Source: Pseudomonadota bacterium (GTDB lineage Bacteria > Pseudomonadota > Alphaproteobacteria > Rhizobiales > Beijerinckiaceae). From it: a stretch of 64,000 nt of DNA. Position 1 is the stretch's first letter. Every line of letters starts with the position of its first letter. Below the pieces are notes generated by a model. It was not told the origin of the DNA and made no database searches. It saw only the letters and a program-made list of their open reading frames with translations. Shown one piece after another: positions 19,352 through 29,175 of the stretch. The position numbers and the translations under genes were made by a program. The stretch covers positions 62,001-126,000 of the forward strand of contig JAJXWB010000008.1 of NCBI GenBank assembly GCA_021781815.1. Reading direction: 5' to 3'.

Positions 19352-20110
19352 TCAGCGGTCGAGGCCGCCAAGCCGGTCTTTCGCTTCGGCTATCCCGCCA
19401 TCGAGCGCAGCCTTGTAAAGTTCGCGCGCGCGCGCCGGGTCGCCGGCGATGCCGATCGCGCGCCAGCGCGCCAGCGTCTTCGGATCGAAGGTTTCGGCCA
19501 ACGCGAAGGCGACGGAGGGATCGTTCGCCCCAAGCACGCGCTCCAGCAGCGCGCGTGCGCTGGCCACCTGTCCTTCGCGGATGAACGACGAGGCGCGTGC
19601 GAGCGTGCGACTGACCTCGTCGGCGCTGACGGTCGGGGCCGGCGGCTGCGGCGCCGGCTGCGCGTCCGCGTCGCGGTCCTGGCCGCGCGGCGTCTGCGGG
19701 GTTTCGTTCGCCGGTGCGCTTCCCGCGGCCTGCATGTTCAATTTCAGCAATGCGTCGCCAAGCTTCTTCTGCGCGGCTTCCATGTCCTGCGCAGTAGGCG
19801 CGCCCGAGACGACCGGCGGCGCGGGCGCGGCGGCCTGCTCGCCGCCGCCCAGCTTGTAGTCCATAATCGAATTGACGACTGTGGCGATCAGCGTCAACGC
19901 GATGACGGCCGCGAGCACGCCGCCGATGACGAATACCGTCGTGCGCGCGGCCCTTGGCGCAAGCGTCTCCGTCATGTTTCGAGAATGCTCCGGCTCGGGC
20001 AGGTCCGATTTGGCGCGCCGTGAGTCCTCCCCGGGCGCGCGTTGCTGACTGAACCGTTCCGGATCCGCAGCAACGGGGCCGATCCGCGTCACCTTGGGAG
20101 GCATGCTCAT
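19352..20110 (-). CDS. hypothetical membrane-anchored protein coupled to TAXI receptor
   Basis: 252 residues. A charged N-terminus, one membrane helix at about 57-80 (VFVIGGVLAAVIALTLIATVV), a Pro/Ala/Gln-rich linker, and a C-terminal segment with a Sel1/TPR-like pattern (REGQVASARALLERVL, DPARARELYKAALDGGIAEAKDRLG). The ATGA overlap with the TAXI gene shows coupled translation. No family name recognised. It may assemble with the TAXI protein at the membrane; this is inferred. Confidence 0.6.
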   Translation of the reverse strand: MSMPPKVTRIGPVAADPERFSQQRAPGEDSRRAKSDLPEPEHSRNMTETLAPRAARTTVFVIGGVLAAVIALTLIATVVNSIMDYKLGGGEQAAAPAPPVVSGAPTAQDMEAAQKKLGDALLKLNMQAAGSAPANETPQTPRGQDRDADAQPAPQPPAPTVSADEVSRTLARASSFIREGQVASARALLERVLGANDPSVAFALAETFDPKTLARWRAIGIAGDPARARELYKAALDGGIAEAKDRLGGLDR

Positions 20111-21381
20111 CGTCCGCCGCTCCACTTCTGATAGTCCTGGAACATCTTCACGGTGTCGTCGCGAGACAATTCCGCACCCGACTTGCCACGGCGCTTCTGG
20201 ACGAATTTCTTGAACCGCTCGACCTCATCGATCGCGGGCGGCGTTTGCGCATCGACGCTCCGCGAACCGCCAGTCGATGGCGAAGAGCCGCCCTGCGAAG
20301 CGTCTGTCTGCATGGACTTGCCCTGCGGCGCAGCCATCGTCGTCGCCGCAATGCGGTCGAGCCAGTCCTGCGCTGGCTTGAAGCGGGTCCAGCCCGGCAT
20401 GGTGGCGGCGAGATTCACCTCCTTCCATTTCGGATGACGCGGCGGTTTCAGAAATTCAGGAAATCTGGAAAAGAACGCATCGACGAAGCGCGCGACACGT
20501 TGATAGCGCTCATTGCCCGTCGACAGATTGTAGACGGCGAGCAGCGTCGGCGCGGCGATGGTTTCGATCGTTTCGTCCTTGCCGAGCAAGCCTGGGTAAT
20601 CCTTGCCGGTGAGAGTCGCAGGCAGATAATAGTCCTCGAACTTCTGGCCGTAGGGCGCCGGCACGAGGTGGAAACGATGTTGTGGATCGCTGAAACCGGC
20701 GATGCTCGGTACGGGTTTGCCGCCGAAAAAGATCGTCGCGTCGATCTCTCCCGCCTTCAGTTTTTCGTAAGCGACCGCCGGTTCGTAAGACGTTGCTTCG
20801 ACCTTGAGCCCGAGCCGCTCGAAAATCAGCTCGCTCGAGAAATGCGCGCCGGAGCCAACGACGTCGAAGTTCACCTTTTTGCCGGCAAGCTGACTGATAT
20901 TGTTGATTTCCTTCGACGCGATGACGTGCATTTCGTCATCGGCGAGGCGCGTGATGAACTGGATCTTGTTCTCGATGTCGCCGAACTTGCCGTCGCGACG
21001 CGCCGCCTCGACTGAGTCCGAGCGCACAAGCCCCATGTCGACGCCCTTCAGCAGCATGATGTCCTGGACATTCTGCACCGCGCCGGCGCTGAGAATCGGG
21101 AGCACGCGCATCCTGTCGCCGTCGTCGACGACGGATGCTATGTCGGCTGCGTAGCGCAGATTGGAGCCGGCGATAGCGCCGGAGATGATGGAGACTGTAT
21201 TGGCGTTGGCTTCGCGCCGCATCTCCTCCAGCGGACCGTCCGCTGCGTGGCGCGAAAGGAAATGATGGCGCGCCCGCTGCTCCGCGCCGGCGGGATTTAT
21301 CGCCGAAAGGCCCGCCGCCGCCAGGATGAACCCCGCGCACATCGCGACCCGGCGCGATTTGGACGTATCAAAAAGGTCCAC
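20107..21381 (-). CDS. TAXI-family TRAP transporter solute-binding protein
   Basis: 424 residues from a GTG start with GGGGAGGG eight bases upstream. Signal peptide (AMCAGFILAAAGLSAINPAGA). The core follows TAXI receptors: NTVSIISGAIAGSNLRYAAD, VRSDSVEAAR, NISQLAGKKVNFDVVGSG and LKAGEIDATIFFGGKPVPSI. TAXI receptors deliver organic acids to DctM-type permeases, but no TRAP membrane subunit is encoded nearby. A C-terminal extension of about 80 residues, low-complexity then charged (VERFKKFVQKRRGKSGAELS), is unusual. It may sense rather than transport; the next genes include a sensor kinase. Confidence 0.75.
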   Translation of the reverse strand: MDLFDTSKSRRVAMCAGFILAAAGLSAINPAGAEQRARHHFLSRHAADGPLEEMRREANANTVSIISGAIAGSNLRYAADIASVVDDGDRMRVLPILSAGAVQNVQDIMLLKGVDMGLVRSDSVEAARRDGKFGDIENKIQFITRLADDEMHVIASKEINNISQLAGKKVNFDVVGSGAHFSSELIFERLGLKVEATSYEPAVAYEKLKAGEIDATIFFGGKPVPSIAGFSDPQHRFHLVPAPYGQKFEDYYLPATLTGKDYPGLLGKDETIETIAAPTLLAVYNLSTGNERYQRVARFVDAFFSRFPEFLKPPRHPKWKEVNLAATMPGWTRFKPAQDWLDRIAATTMAAPQGKSMQTDASQGGSSPSTGGSRSVDAQTPPAIDEVERFKKFVQKRRGKSGAELSRDDTVKMFQDYQKWSGGR

Positions 21382-21519
21382 TCTGGCGCCCTCCCCACGC
21401 AACTGACACCCACCCAGCCCGCGCCTCCCGCATCCAATCCGAGCCCGGTCAATAGGTAAGTGTATTGTGGCGACATATTGGCGCAGGCGCGGCGGCGCGC
21501 GGTCTCTTTCCCCAGCGCA

Positions 21520-23679
21520 TCAAGCGCCGGGTCGACCCTCGGGCGCGCTCAGCTTGCTTTCCGGCCGCGCCTCGCCGGCCTCCGCCTCTTCGATGGCGTT
21601 GCCCGCCGGGCAATGCAACCGCCATATCAGACCTGCGCGGGCGAAATCGATCTGCACATGCCCGGCTACGCTGGTTCGTGCGAGGTGCGAAATGACGGTC
21701 GTGCCGAAGCCGGGGCGGCGGGGCGGCGCAACGGGCGGCCCGTCGCGTTCGACCCACACGATCTCGAACACGCCGTCATGCATGCTCCATGACAGCTCGA
21801 TAGATCCGGCGTCGGTCGAGAGAGCCCCGTATTTACCGGCGTTGGTCAGAAGTTCGTGCAGCGCCATGCCGATACCCTGCGCGGCGTCAGGCTTCAGGCG
21901 CGCTGCCGGTCCCTCCAGCCTCACGCGCTGCCCGATCAAATCCGCGAATGGCGCGAATTGCGCGCGCGCGAGATGCTGCATGTCGATACCGCGCCAGGAA
22001 TTCTCGATCAGAAGGTCCTGGTTCGCCGCGAGCGCCTGAATCCTTTGGCCGAACAGTTTCAGGAATTCCTCGCCGTTCGACGCCTCCGTGCGCCGCGCGA
22101 TCGCCTGCACCACGCTCAGCATGTTTTTGGCGCGATGGCTGACCTCGCGCAACAGCAGCACGTTCCGCTCTTCCGCCTGCTTGAGTTCGGTAATGTCGAG
22201 AATTGTTCCGGTGATTCGATTGACCTTGCCGGTCGTAGGGGCGAGCGGTCCGACCGCCTCGCCCCGGTCGAGCGCCCAACGCACGGCGCCATCGCCGCGA
22301 ACGATGCGGCATTCGATTTCATAGGGGCCAATCGTGCGTTCGATGTCCTCTACGATCTTTTTCACTTTCGCCAGATCATCGGCATGCACGGCGGCAAGCG
22401 TCGGGCTCGCGAACGCCGCATCCTCCGCGACGCCGAGGATGCGATGCATTTCGGGCGACCAGACGCCAGCCCCGCTCACAGGATCGAATTCGTACACGCC
22501 GAAACGCGCCGCCTCGCTCGCGAGCCGCAGACGCCGTTCACTGTCGCGCACCATTCTTTCGTTCAGCGCGCGCTCGATGGCGGCGCGCTTCAACGCCGTC
22601 CAGAACTGATCGAATTCAGGAAGGCCGGACTCGAACTCCGCGTCCGGATCGGTCAGGACATCGGCCGCGGCGACTTGCAATCGCGCGATCGGTCGCGTGA
22701 TCGATCGCGCCATGAACAGCGCCAGCAGAAGCGATAGGACCGAAAGCCCGGCGCCGAGAAACGAGGCCCACGTCACGGCCCTTGCCGCCGCCGCATCGAA
22801 TTCGACCTTCTTGACGCCTATGCCGACGGCCCAGCCCGACAGATCCGAAAGCGCGTTGGCGTTGACGAGCGTGTCGCCTTCGCGCGACCTGAATTCCGAT
22901 ACCCCTTCCGCATCCCTGCTCGCACGCCAACCGGCCGAAACCGGCTGACCGACGGTGGAATCATAGTCGGGCGCGCGCGCGACGTAGCGCGCGCGTCCAT
23001 CCATGACGGCGCCAATCCAGTTGCGCGGCATGTCCTTCGCGTTGAAGACATTCAGGAAGCCTCTCGCGCTCATGATCACTGAAAGGCAGCGGAACGGCCG
23101 TCCGTTCCTGAAGACCGGAATTTCGACCGCGGCGACCCAGTCCTGCGCTCCCGGACCGACATAGACGTCGGAGACGACTGTGGAATGCGACGCGAGCGCG
23201 CGCTGCTGCGCCTCGAACGCCCGCGCGCTGCGCTGCGGCAGCGGCGCGCCAGCGCCGGGCGCCGTGTTGAGCAATTGCTGACCGGACAGATCCGAAACGA
23301 CGATCCATGCGTCGGGCTCGGAGGTGAATGCGCGCCGCGCCTCGCCCTCGAAGGCGTCGAGCCGCTCGTCGATCAGCGCCGGCGAACGCGCCAGGGACGC
23401 GCCCAGCGCGATGTACTTGCCAAGCTCCCCATCGAGCGCAGCCGCGACGGACCGGGCCGAATAAAGCAGGCTCGAGCGCTGGGCGTCGTCGGTCGCCCGC
23501 GCAAGGTTCGCGATGACGGCATACACCATGGCGTTGAGCGGCGCGACGAGAACGAGAACGATAGCGAGCAGGCGCGCCCGCACGGACCAGCGCAGCCATC
23601 TGGACAAGCCTTGCCTGACTATTCGGCCTTTCGGCGGCGGGGGCGCAGCTTCCGGTCGCCGGTCGTCGCTCGTGTTCAC
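21520..23679 (-). CDS. HWE-family sensor histidine kinase with PAS domain
   Basis: 719 residues, GTG start with a GGGGGAAAG site. Two membrane helices (about 36-58 and 297-320) enclose a roughly 240-residue periplasmic sensor domain. A HAMP-like segment follows, then a PAS fold (about 385-500; SEAARFGVYEFDPVSGAGVW, ITGTILDITELKQAEE) and an HWE kinase core: LLLREVSHRAKNMLSVVQAI (phospho-His), MALHELLTNAGKYGALS (N box) and the WVERDGPP motif that names the family. No response regulator is adjacent. HWE kinases in Rhizobiales often act on general stress (PhyR) or unpaired regulators; the signal is unknown. Confidence 0.88.
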   Translation of the reverse strand: MNTSDDRRPEAAPPPPKGRIVRQGLSRWLRWSVRARLLAIVLVLVAPLNAMVYAVIANLARATDDAQRSSLLYSARSVAAALDGELGKYIALGASLARSPALIDERLDAFEGEARRAFTSEPDAWIVVSDLSGQQLLNTAPGAGAPLPQRSARAFEAQQRALASHSTVVSDVYVGPGAQDWVAAVEIPVFRNGRPFRCLSVIMSARGFLNVFNAKDMPRNWIGAVMDGRARYVARAPDYDSTVGQPVSAGWRASRDAEGVSEFRSREGDTLVNANALSDLSGWAVGIGVKKVEFDAAAARAVTWASFLGAGLSVLSLLLALFMARSITRPIARLQVAAADVLTDPDAEFESGLPEFDQFWTALKRAAIERALNERMVRDSERRLRLASEAARFGVYEFDPVSGAGVWSPEMHRILGVAEDAAFASPTLAAVHADDLAKVKKIVEDIERTIGPYEIECRIVRGDGAVRWALDRGEAVGPLAPTTGKVNRITGTILDITELKQAEERNVLLLREVSHRAKNMLSVVQAIARRTEASNGEEFLKLFGQRIQALAANQDLLIENSWRGIDMQHLARAQFAPFADLIGQRVRLEGPAARLKPDAAQGIGMALHELLTNAGKYGALSTDAGSIELSWSMHDGVFEIVWVERDGPPVAPPRRPGFGTTVISHLARTSVAGHVQIDFARAGLIWRLHCPAGNAIEEAEAGEARPESKLSAPEGRPGA

Positions 23680-23841
23680 GCTTTCCCCCCGCGACCGCCA
23701 CCGCGAATAGAACCGAGGAGTTCGAGGCGGTCAATTCCGCCGTCGGACGCGCGATGCGCCAATGTTCCCGGGTCCGGCTCAGCCTGAGTTTGAAAGCACT
23801 GGCGCGCGGCCGCCTTTGCCCCTACATAGTGCAGGCGGCGC

Positions 23842-23987
23842 TGCGGGATGCGTGTGGATAGTATTCCCGGGGCCTTATCGATCCTTAGGGAGCTGTCCCT
23901 GTCCTTGCCCGTGGGCTTGGGCAACACGGCGCCCACCTACGTTGTAGGTTCCCGGGGTCGATGTCCCACGGTCTCCGCGGCCCCGCA
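23842..23987 (+). ncRNA. ssrS: structured non-coding RNA, candidate 6S RNA
   Basis: No gene fits the 23680-24025 gap, but it folds well. Outer stem TGCGGG (23842-23847) with CCCGCA (23982-23987); inner stem ATCGATCC (23877-23884) with GGGTCGAT (23955-23962); a large one-sided bulge between them; hairpins AGGGA-GCTG-TCCCT (23887-23900) and CCTAC-GTT-GTAGG (23936-23948). A long rod with a central asymmetric bubble and about 150 nt is the 6S RNA shape, and the hairpin segments resemble alphaproteobacterial 6S as I remember it. 6S RNA binds sigma-70 RNA polymerase. A CTACAT -10-like hexamer lies at 23822-23827. Neighbours zapA and ygfA, usual 6S partners, flank at a distance. Exact ends and strand are not proven. 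Confidence 0.6.
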
Positions 23988-24025
23988 CCCACGGCTTGGC
24001 CGCACGCCGGGCGGGCGCTGCCTGA

Positions 24026-24772
24026 CTACCCGCCCATTTTCGCGACCAGCGCGTCGGAAATCTCGAAGTTGGAATAGACGTTCTGCACGTCGTCATTGTC
24101 TTCGAGCGCGCCGATGAGCTTGAGAATCTTCTCGCCCGCCTCATCGTCGACGAGAATCGTGTTCTGCGGGCGCCAGACGAGTCTGGCCTTGCGCGGTTCG
24201 CCGAATTTGGCCTCCAGCGCCTTGACCACGTCGTTCATGGTCTCGACAGCCGTGATGATCTCGTGACCGTCCTCGCTCGATATCACGTCGTCGGCCCCAG
24301 CCTCGATCGCCGCCTCCATGACAGCGTCTTCCGAGGCCGCCATTGCGTCCAGCTCGATCTGCCCGACGCGGTCGAACATGAAGGAAACCGCGCCCGTCTC
24401 GGCCAGCGCGCCGCCGGCCTTGGTGAAATAGGAGCGCACCTCGCCCGCCGTGCGGTTGCGGTTGTCGGTCAGGGCCTCGACGATGACGGCGACTCCGCCG
24501 GGCGCATAACCCTCGTAGCGCACTTCGTCGTAATTCTCGGCGTCTGCGCCTGAGGCCTTCCTGATCGCGCGCTCGATATTGTCCTTAGGCATGTTTTCCA
24601 CGCGGGCTGCGATCACGGCGGCGCGCAGGCGGGCGTTCATGGCTGGGTCGGGCAGGCCCATCTTGGCTGCGACCGTGATCTCGCGCGCAAGCTTGGAGAA
24701 GAGCTTGGAGCGGATCGCGTCCTGCTTGCCCTTTTTGTGCATGATGTTCTTGAACTGGCTATGGCCTGCCAT
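24026..24772 (-). CDS. yebC: YebC/PmpR-family protein
   Basis: 248 residues, full length. It opens [19 protein letters not shown] and carries [23 protein letters not shown], both signatures of the family. Members are DNA-binding regulators (PmpR, and YebC controlling ruv or quorum genes) or translation factors that relieve ribosome stalling. The start is the family-standard Met. It lies in a minus-strand group with the ymdB-like gene and ygfA, next to ruvCAB, as in other Rhizobiales. The end is acidic and Gly-terminated (DALVAKMGG). Confidence 0.92.
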   Translation of the reverse strand: MAGHSQFKNIMHKKGKQDAIRSKLFSKLAREITVAAKMGLPDPAMNARLRAAVIAARVENMPKDNIERAIRKASGADAENYDEVRYEGYAPGGVAVIVEALTDNRNRTAGEVRSYFTKAGGALAETGAVSFMFDRVGQIELDAMAASEDAVMEAAIEAGADDVISSEDGHEIITAVETMNDVVKALEAKFGEPRKARLVWRPQNTILVDDEAGEKILKLIGALEDNDDVQNVYSNFEISDALVAKMGG

Positions 24773-24855
24773 AGACGTGTGTCTCCAAAGTGGGCGCGAA
24801 CGGGGTCGGCGCGCCTTATAGGCGAAGGCGCGGGGCGAATAAAGCAGCGGCCGGT

Positions 24856-25674
24856 TCAGTCCCAGAAGGCCGGAACCGCCTCCGCCAGCCGGCCGCCAAG
24901 CCGCACGGGCGCGATTTTCGCCGCAAGTCCGTCCGGCCCGGTCTCCACCGCCACGGCGCAGAAGGTCGCCGCGCCGTCGGCCGGCTCGAACCGCGAGCCC
25001 GGCGTCTTGCGGGTGAAGCGGCGCAACGGCTCCTCCTTGTCCATGCCGATGACCGAATCGTAATCGCCGGTCATGCCGGCGTCGGTCTGGAAAGCCGTGC
25101 CGTGCGCCAGTATCTGCGCATCGGCGGTCGGCACATGTGTATGCGTTCCGACCACGAGCGATGCGCGACCGTCGAGAAAATGGCCGATCGCCTGCTTTTC
25201 GCTCGATGCTTCCGCATGAACGTCGAACACGGCCGCGTCGCAGCCTGCGCCGAGCGGACACGCCGCAATCTCGCGCTCCACCGCCGCGAAAGGATCGTCC
25301 ATCGCATCCATGAACACGCGGCCCAGCACGTTGCAGACCAGCACGCGATGGCCATTTGCGCCCTCGTAGAGATAGGCGCCGCGACCGGGCGTGCCCGGCG
25401 GATAGTTGATCGGGCGGATCAGGCGCTCCTGCCGATCGATGAAGACGAGCGCCTCTCGCTGGTCGAAGGCGTGATTGCCGAGCGTCACGCAATCGGCGCC
25501 GGCTGCGAGGAAGTCGTCGCAGATCGACTCGGTGAGGCCGAAGCCGCCAGCGGCGTTCTCGCCGTTGACGATCACGAAATCGAGCGACCAGCGCCGGCGC
25601 AAGTCCGGCAGATGCGTCGCGAGCGCCGCGCGCCCGCTGCGCCCGACAATGTCGCCAACGAAGAGAAGTCGCAT
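24856..25674 (-). CDS. YmdB-like (TIGR00282) metallophosphoesterase
   Basis: 272 residues. Motifs: [59 protein letters not shown] and [15 protein letters not shown]. Bacillus YmdB, of this family, is a 2',3'-cyclic-nucleotide phosphodiesterase with a two-iron site; the same activity is inferred. Its ATG follows directly after the TAG of ygfA with no gap, indicating a shared transcript. Confidence 0.88.
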   Translation of the reverse strand: MRLLFVGDIVGRSGRAALATHLPDLRRRWSLDFVIVNGENAAGGFGLTESICDDFLAAGADCVTLGNHAFDQREALVFIDRQERLIRPINYPPGTPGRGAYLYEGANGHRVLVCNVLGRVFMDAMDDPFAAVEREIAACPLGAGCDAAVFDVHAEASSEKQAIGHFLDGRASLVVGTHTHVPTADAQILAHGTAFQTDAGMTGDYDSVIGMDKEEPLRRFTRKTPGSRFEPADGAATFCAVAVETGPDGLAAKIAPVRLGGRLAEAVPAFWD

Positions 25675-26265
25675 CTAGCTCGAAGCTCCGCAGGAGAAAA
25701 TCCGCTGCTCGGTTAACACGAAATCCAGTCGCTGGTCGTGCTCCTCGGCAGGCACGCGATCGACCTCCTGTACGCCATAGGCAAGCCCGATCGTCGTCAG
25801 GGGACGTACCGCGCGCAGCGCCTCGATCGTCGCGTCGAAATTGCCGCCGCCGTAGCCGATGCGATGCCCCCGCGCGTCGAAAGCTGCGAGCGGCGCAAAC
25901 AGGATGTCGGGAACGCCGACGGCCCCGCCCGCCTTCGGCTCGGCCAGCCCCAGCGGCCCCACGTCGAGATCCTCGCCCGGCGTCCACAGCAGGAAGCGCA
26001 GCGGCCGTGCGGTCGCCGTCACCACCGGCAGCGCCGTCCGGTAGCCGGCGTTCGCCAGGGCTTCAAGCAGCGGTCGCGTCGAGATTTCGCTGCGAATCGG
26101 CCAATAGGCGGAAACGACGGCGCCCGGCCCGGAGATTTTCTGGACGAGCGCCAGGCCGCGCCGCGCAACGGACTCGGCGGCGGCATGCGCCTCGCGCGGT
26201 TCAATCAGGTCGCGCTGCGCCAGCGCATGGCGGCGAAGCGCCTGTTTGGTGGAAAGGTCGGTCAT
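25675..26265 (-). CDS. ygfA: 5-formyltetrahydrofolate cyclo-ligase
   Basis: 196 residues. It converts 5-formyl-THF to 5,10-methenyl-THF with ATP, clearing a dead-end folate. Motifs: the N-terminal [13 protein letters not shown] segment, [22 protein letters not shown] (the conserved GGGYYD-like nucleotide site) and [12 protein letters not shown]. In many bacteria ygfA lies after 6S RNA or zapA; here it heads a minus-strand group with ymdB and yebC, divergent from ruvC. Folate recycling may matter for the THF-dependent operon at 42.8-50.7 kb, though no link is shown. Confidence 0.9.
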   Translation of the reverse strand: MTDLSTKQALRRHALAQRDLIEPREAHAAAESVARRGLALVQKISGPGAVVSAYWPIRSEISTRPLLEALANAGYRTALPVVTATARPLRFLLWTPGEDLDVGPLGLAEPKAGGAVGVPDILFAPLAAFDARGHRIGYGGGNFDATIEALRAVRPLTTIGLAYGVQEVDRVPAEEHDQRLDFVLTEQRIFSCGASS

Positions 26266-26343
26266 GCCGATCCAGCCTAGCGGATGCGCACGGTTTCGGA
26301 AAACCGCCTCCCGCGAGCGCGGCGAACCGAATAGGATCGCGCC

Positions 26344-26868
26344 ATGTCCGCCACCCCGATTCGCATCCTCGGCATCGACCCCGGCCTCCGCAACACCGGC
26401 TGGGGCCTCGTGGAGTCCGACGGCTCGCGTCTGGCTTTCGTCGCCTGCGGGACGGTGCGCTCGGACGCGGACGAGACTCTCGCCGCCCGCCTGCGGCAAT
26501 TGCACGATGGCTTGTCGGCCATCATCGCCGCGCATGAACCGCACGAGGCGGCGGTCGAGGAGACGTTCGTCAATCGCGATCCGCAGTCGGCGCTGAAGCT
26601 CGGACAGGCCCGCGGCGTCGCGCTCCTCGTGCCCGCGCTCGCCGGCCTGCAGGTTGCCGAATACGCCGCCAACCTCATCAAGAAGACGGTCGTCGGCGCC
26701 GGCCATGCGGAGAAAGCGCAGGTCGCGATGATGGTGCGCGTTCTGCTGCCGAAGTGCGATGCGAAAAGCGCCGATGCCGCCGATGCGCTGGCGGTGGCGA
26801 TCTGTCATGCGCAACACCGCGGCGCGCGCGCGCTGGCGGCCGGATATGCGGCAAAGGCGACGCGATGA
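26344..26868 (+). CDS. ruvC: Holliday junction resolvase RuvC
   Basis: 174 residues. Catalytic acids are in [33 protein letters not shown] and [14 protein letters not shown]. It cleaves four-way junctions moved by RuvAB. The frame ends in ATGA shared with ruvA. First gene of the ruv operon. Confidence 0.95.
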   Translation: MSATPIRILGIDPGLRNTGWGLVESDGSRLAFVACGTVRSDADETLAARLRQLHDGLSAIIAAHEPHEAAVEETFVNRDPQSALKLGQARGVALLVPALAGLQVAEYAANLIKKTVVGAGHAEKAQVAMMVRVLLPKCDAKSADAADALAVAICHAQHRGARALAAGYAAKATR

Positions 26869-27482
26869 TCGGCAAGCTCAAGGGACTCGTCGATTCCTGT
26901 GGCGAGGATTTCGTCATCCTCGACGTGAACGGCGTCGGCTATGTCGTCCAGTGCTCCGCGCGCACCTTGCAGAAGCTGCCGAAAGCCGGCGAAGCCGCCT
27001 CGCTCGCCATCGAGACGCAGGTGCGCGAGGATGCGATCCGGCTGTTCGGCTTCACGAGCGACGCCGAGCGCGACTGGTTCCGGCTGTTGCAGGGCGTGCA
27101 GGGCGTCGGCGCCAAGGTCGCGCTCGCCATTCTCGGCGTGCTGGGACCAGCGGAACTCGCGACCGCCATCGGCGTGCAGGACAAGACCGCGGTTTCGCGC
27201 GCGCCGGGCGTCGGACCAAAACTCGCCGCGCGCATCGTCGCGGAACTGAAGGACAAGGCGCCGGCCTTCGGCTCGGTCGATCCGGTTCTCGCGCGCCTTG
27301 CGGGCGAAGATGAAGCCAAGAGCGCGCCGAAACCGGTGCAGGACGCGATCTCGGCGCTGGTCAATCTGGGCTATGGCCGGCCGCAAGCGGCGGCGGCAGT
27401 CGCGGCGAGTGTGAAGGCGTTGGGCGAGAGCGCCGAGACCAGCGCGCTGATCCGGCGTGGGCTGAAGGAGCTGGCGCAATAG
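26865..27482 (+). CDS. ruvA: Holliday junction branch migration protein RuvA
   Basis: 205 residues with the three expected domains: an OB-fold ([22 protein letters not shown]), two helix-hairpin-helix motifs ([40 protein letters not shown]) and a C-terminal RuvB-contact domain ([20 protein letters not shown]). ATGA overlap with ruvC. The usual next gene, ruvB, is displaced 650 bp by a toxin-antitoxin pair. Confidence 0.95.
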   Translation: MIGKLKGLVDSCGEDFVILDVNGVGYVVQCSARTLQKLPKAGEAASLAIETQVREDAIRLFGFTSDAERDWFRLLQGVQGVGAKVALAILGVLGPAELATAIGVQDKTAVSRAPGVGPKLAARIVAELKDKAPAFGSVDPVLARLAGEDEAKSAPKPVQDAISALVNLGYGRPQAAAAVAASVKALGESAETSALIRRGLKELAQ

Positions 27483-27506
27483 GCTGGCGTTCGCTCTCTG
27501 TTCCTG

Positions 27507-27522
27507 ATATTCTTACAAATAT
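27507..27522. promoter_or_regulatory. inverted repeat upstream of vapB, candidate TA operator
   Basis: ATATT-CTTACA-AATAT lies 23 bp before the antitoxin start in the 63-bp ruvA-vapB gap. VapB/AbrB antitoxins repress their own operon through such dyads. A promoter here would also drive ruvB. Confidence 0.45.
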
Positions 27523-27545
27523 GCGATCGATAGGAGGCGTCGGCA

Positions 27546-27758
27546 ATGAGCGTCACCGCGAAAATCTCTGCCAAATTCCAGGTGTCGATCCCGAAGGAAG
27601 TTCGGGAGGGGATGGGGTGGAAGGTCGGCCAAAAGCTGGTGTTTGTTCCGCGCGGCGACACGCTGGTGATGGCGCCGGCGCGCGATTTCGAGTCGCTGCG
27701 CGGGATCGCCAAGGGCGCAAATATGGAAGGATACCGCGATCGCGAAGATCGCTATTGA
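27546..27758 (+). CDS. vapB: AbrB/SpoVT-fold antitoxin (VapB-type)
   Basis: 70 residues: SVTAKISAKFQVSIPKEVRE is the swapped-hairpin DNA-binding fold, followed by KVGQKLVFVPRGDTLVMAP, and a short C-terminal tail (GYRDREDRY) that would cover the toxin active site. A strong GGAGG ribosome site precedes it. TGATG overlap with vapC. It neutralises VapC and likely autoregulates. Confidence 0.88.
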   Translation: MSVTAKISAKFQVSIPKEVREGMGWKVGQKLVFVPRGDTLVMAPARDFESLRGIAKGANMEGYRDREDRY

Positions 27759-28135
27759 TGCGCGTAGTCGATACTTCGGCGTGGATCGAATGGCTGAGCG
27801 ACAGCGCAACCGGGAATACGGTGGGCGCCGAAGCGCCTGCGCGCGAAAATTTCCTGGTCCCGACCATCGTGCAACTTGAACTCGCGAAATGGATGCAGCG
27901 GGAGGCGCCCGAGCGAGCGGACGATGTCATCGCCGTGACGCGCGAATGTGTCGTCGCGCCGCTCAGCACCGAAATCGCATTGCGGGCCGCCGAACTCGAG
28001 CGTGATCATAAACTTCCGACCACCGATTCGATCATCTACGCGACCGCCATCGCCTATGGCGCTGACCTTCTGACCTGCGACGCGCATTTCGAGGGCTTGC
28101 CGAACGTGATCTACGTGCCGAAGAAGACGCCATGA
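27758..28135 (+). CDS. vapC: PIN-domain ribonuclease toxin VapC
   Basis: 125 residues. PIN acids are all present: [11 protein letters not shown] (Asp5), VQLELAKW (Glu), [10 protein letters not shown] (Asp) and [11 protein letters not shown] (Asp). VapC toxins cut tRNA or rRNA. All four metal ligands are intact, so an active toxin is expected. The stop overlaps the ruvB start (ATGA), which makes ruvB translation dependent on vapC translation. Confidence 0.9.
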   Translation: MRVVDTSAWIEWLSDSATGNTVGAEAPARENFLVPTIVQLELAKWMQREAPERADDVIAVTRECVVAPLSTEIALRAAELERDHKLPTTDSIIYATAIAYGADLLTCDAHFEGLPNVIYVPKKTP

Positions 28136-29175
28136 CCGACGCAAAGCCCCGCCTCGTCTCATCCGAAAGACGCGGGGACGACACGGACGCCTCGCTGCGG
28201 CCGCTGACGCTCGCCGACTTCACGGGACAGGAGGCGGCGCGCAAGAATTTGCGCGTGTTCATCGAAGCCGCCAAGGCGCGCGGCGATGCGCTGGATCATG
28301 TGCTGTTCGTGGGACCGCCCGGCCTCGGCAAGACGACGCTCGCCCAGATTCTCGCGCGCGAAATGGGCGTCAATTTCCGATCCACGTCCGGACCCGTGAT
28401 CGCAAAAGCCGGCGATCTGGCGGCGCAGCTCACCAATCTCGAAGAACGCGACGTTCTGTTCATCGACGAGATCCATCGCCTCAATCCGGCGGTCGAGGAA
28501 ATCCTCTATCCGGCAATGGAGGATTTCCAGCTCGACCTCATCATCGGCGAGGGGCCGGCGGCGCGCTCGGTCAAGATCGATCTCGCCAAATTCACGCTGG
28601 TCGGCGCCACGACGCGCGCCGGCCTGCTGACGACGCCGCTGCGCGACCGCTTCGGCATCCCGATCCGGCTCAATTTCTACACGGTTCCGGAATTGCAGAG
28701 CATTGTTTCGCGCGGCGCCCGCGTACTGGGCGTGGCCATGTCGGAGGACGGCGCCAATGAGATTGCAAAACGCGCGCGAGGAACACCGCGTATCGCCGGG
28801 CGGCTGTTGCGGCGCGTGCGCGATTTCGCCATCGTCGACGGCGATCCCGTCGTCACGCGCGCGGTAGCGGACAATGCGCTCAAGCTGCTCGACGTCGACG
28901 CGATCGGGCTCGACCAGATGGACCGGCGCTATCTCGACATGATCGCGCTCAATTTCGGCGGCGGTCCCGTCGGCATCGAGACGATGGCGGCGGCCCTGTC
29001 GGAGCCGCGCGACGCGATCGAGGACATCATCGAGCCCTATCTGCTGCAGCAGGGATTCCTGCAGCGGACTCCGCGCGGAAGACTGCTGACGTCGCAGGCG
29101 TTCCGGCATCTGGGGCTGGCGGAGCCGGCGCGGCCGGCGGCGCAGTTCGGGCTTTTTGGGGACGAAGAGGCGTGA
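28132..29175 (+). CDS. ruvB: Holliday junction helicase RuvB
   Basis: 347 residues, full length. Walker [13 protein letters not shown], Walker [13 protein letters not shown], sensor 1 [19 protein letters not shown] and the C-terminal winged helix ([19 protein letters not shown]). An AAA+ motor that drives RuvA on junctions. ATGA overlap with vapC at the front and GTGA overlap with ybgC at the end. Confidence 0.95.
   Translation: MTDAKPRLVSSERRGDDTDASLRPLTLADFTGQEAARKNLRVFIEAAKARGDALDHVLFVGPPGLGKTTLAQILAREMGVNFRSTSGPVIAKAGDLAAQLTNLEERDVLFIDEIHRLNPAVEEILYPAMEDFQLDLIIGEGPAARSVKIDLAKFTLVGATTRAGLLTTPLRDRFGIPIRLNFYTVPELQSIVSRGARVLGVAMSEDGANEIAKRARGTPRIAGRLLRRVRDFAIVDGDPVVTRAVADNALKLLDVDAIGLDQMDRRYLDMIALNFGGGPVGIETMAAALSEPRDAIEDIIEPYLLQQGFLQRTPRGRLLTSQAFRHLGLAEPARPAAQFGLFGDEEA

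Noticed and set aside
17627..20023. About 800-codon open frame on the plus strand
   Set aside because: Rich in Arg, Asp and Gln with no domain pattern; it mirrors the MHS transporter and the following gene on the other strand.
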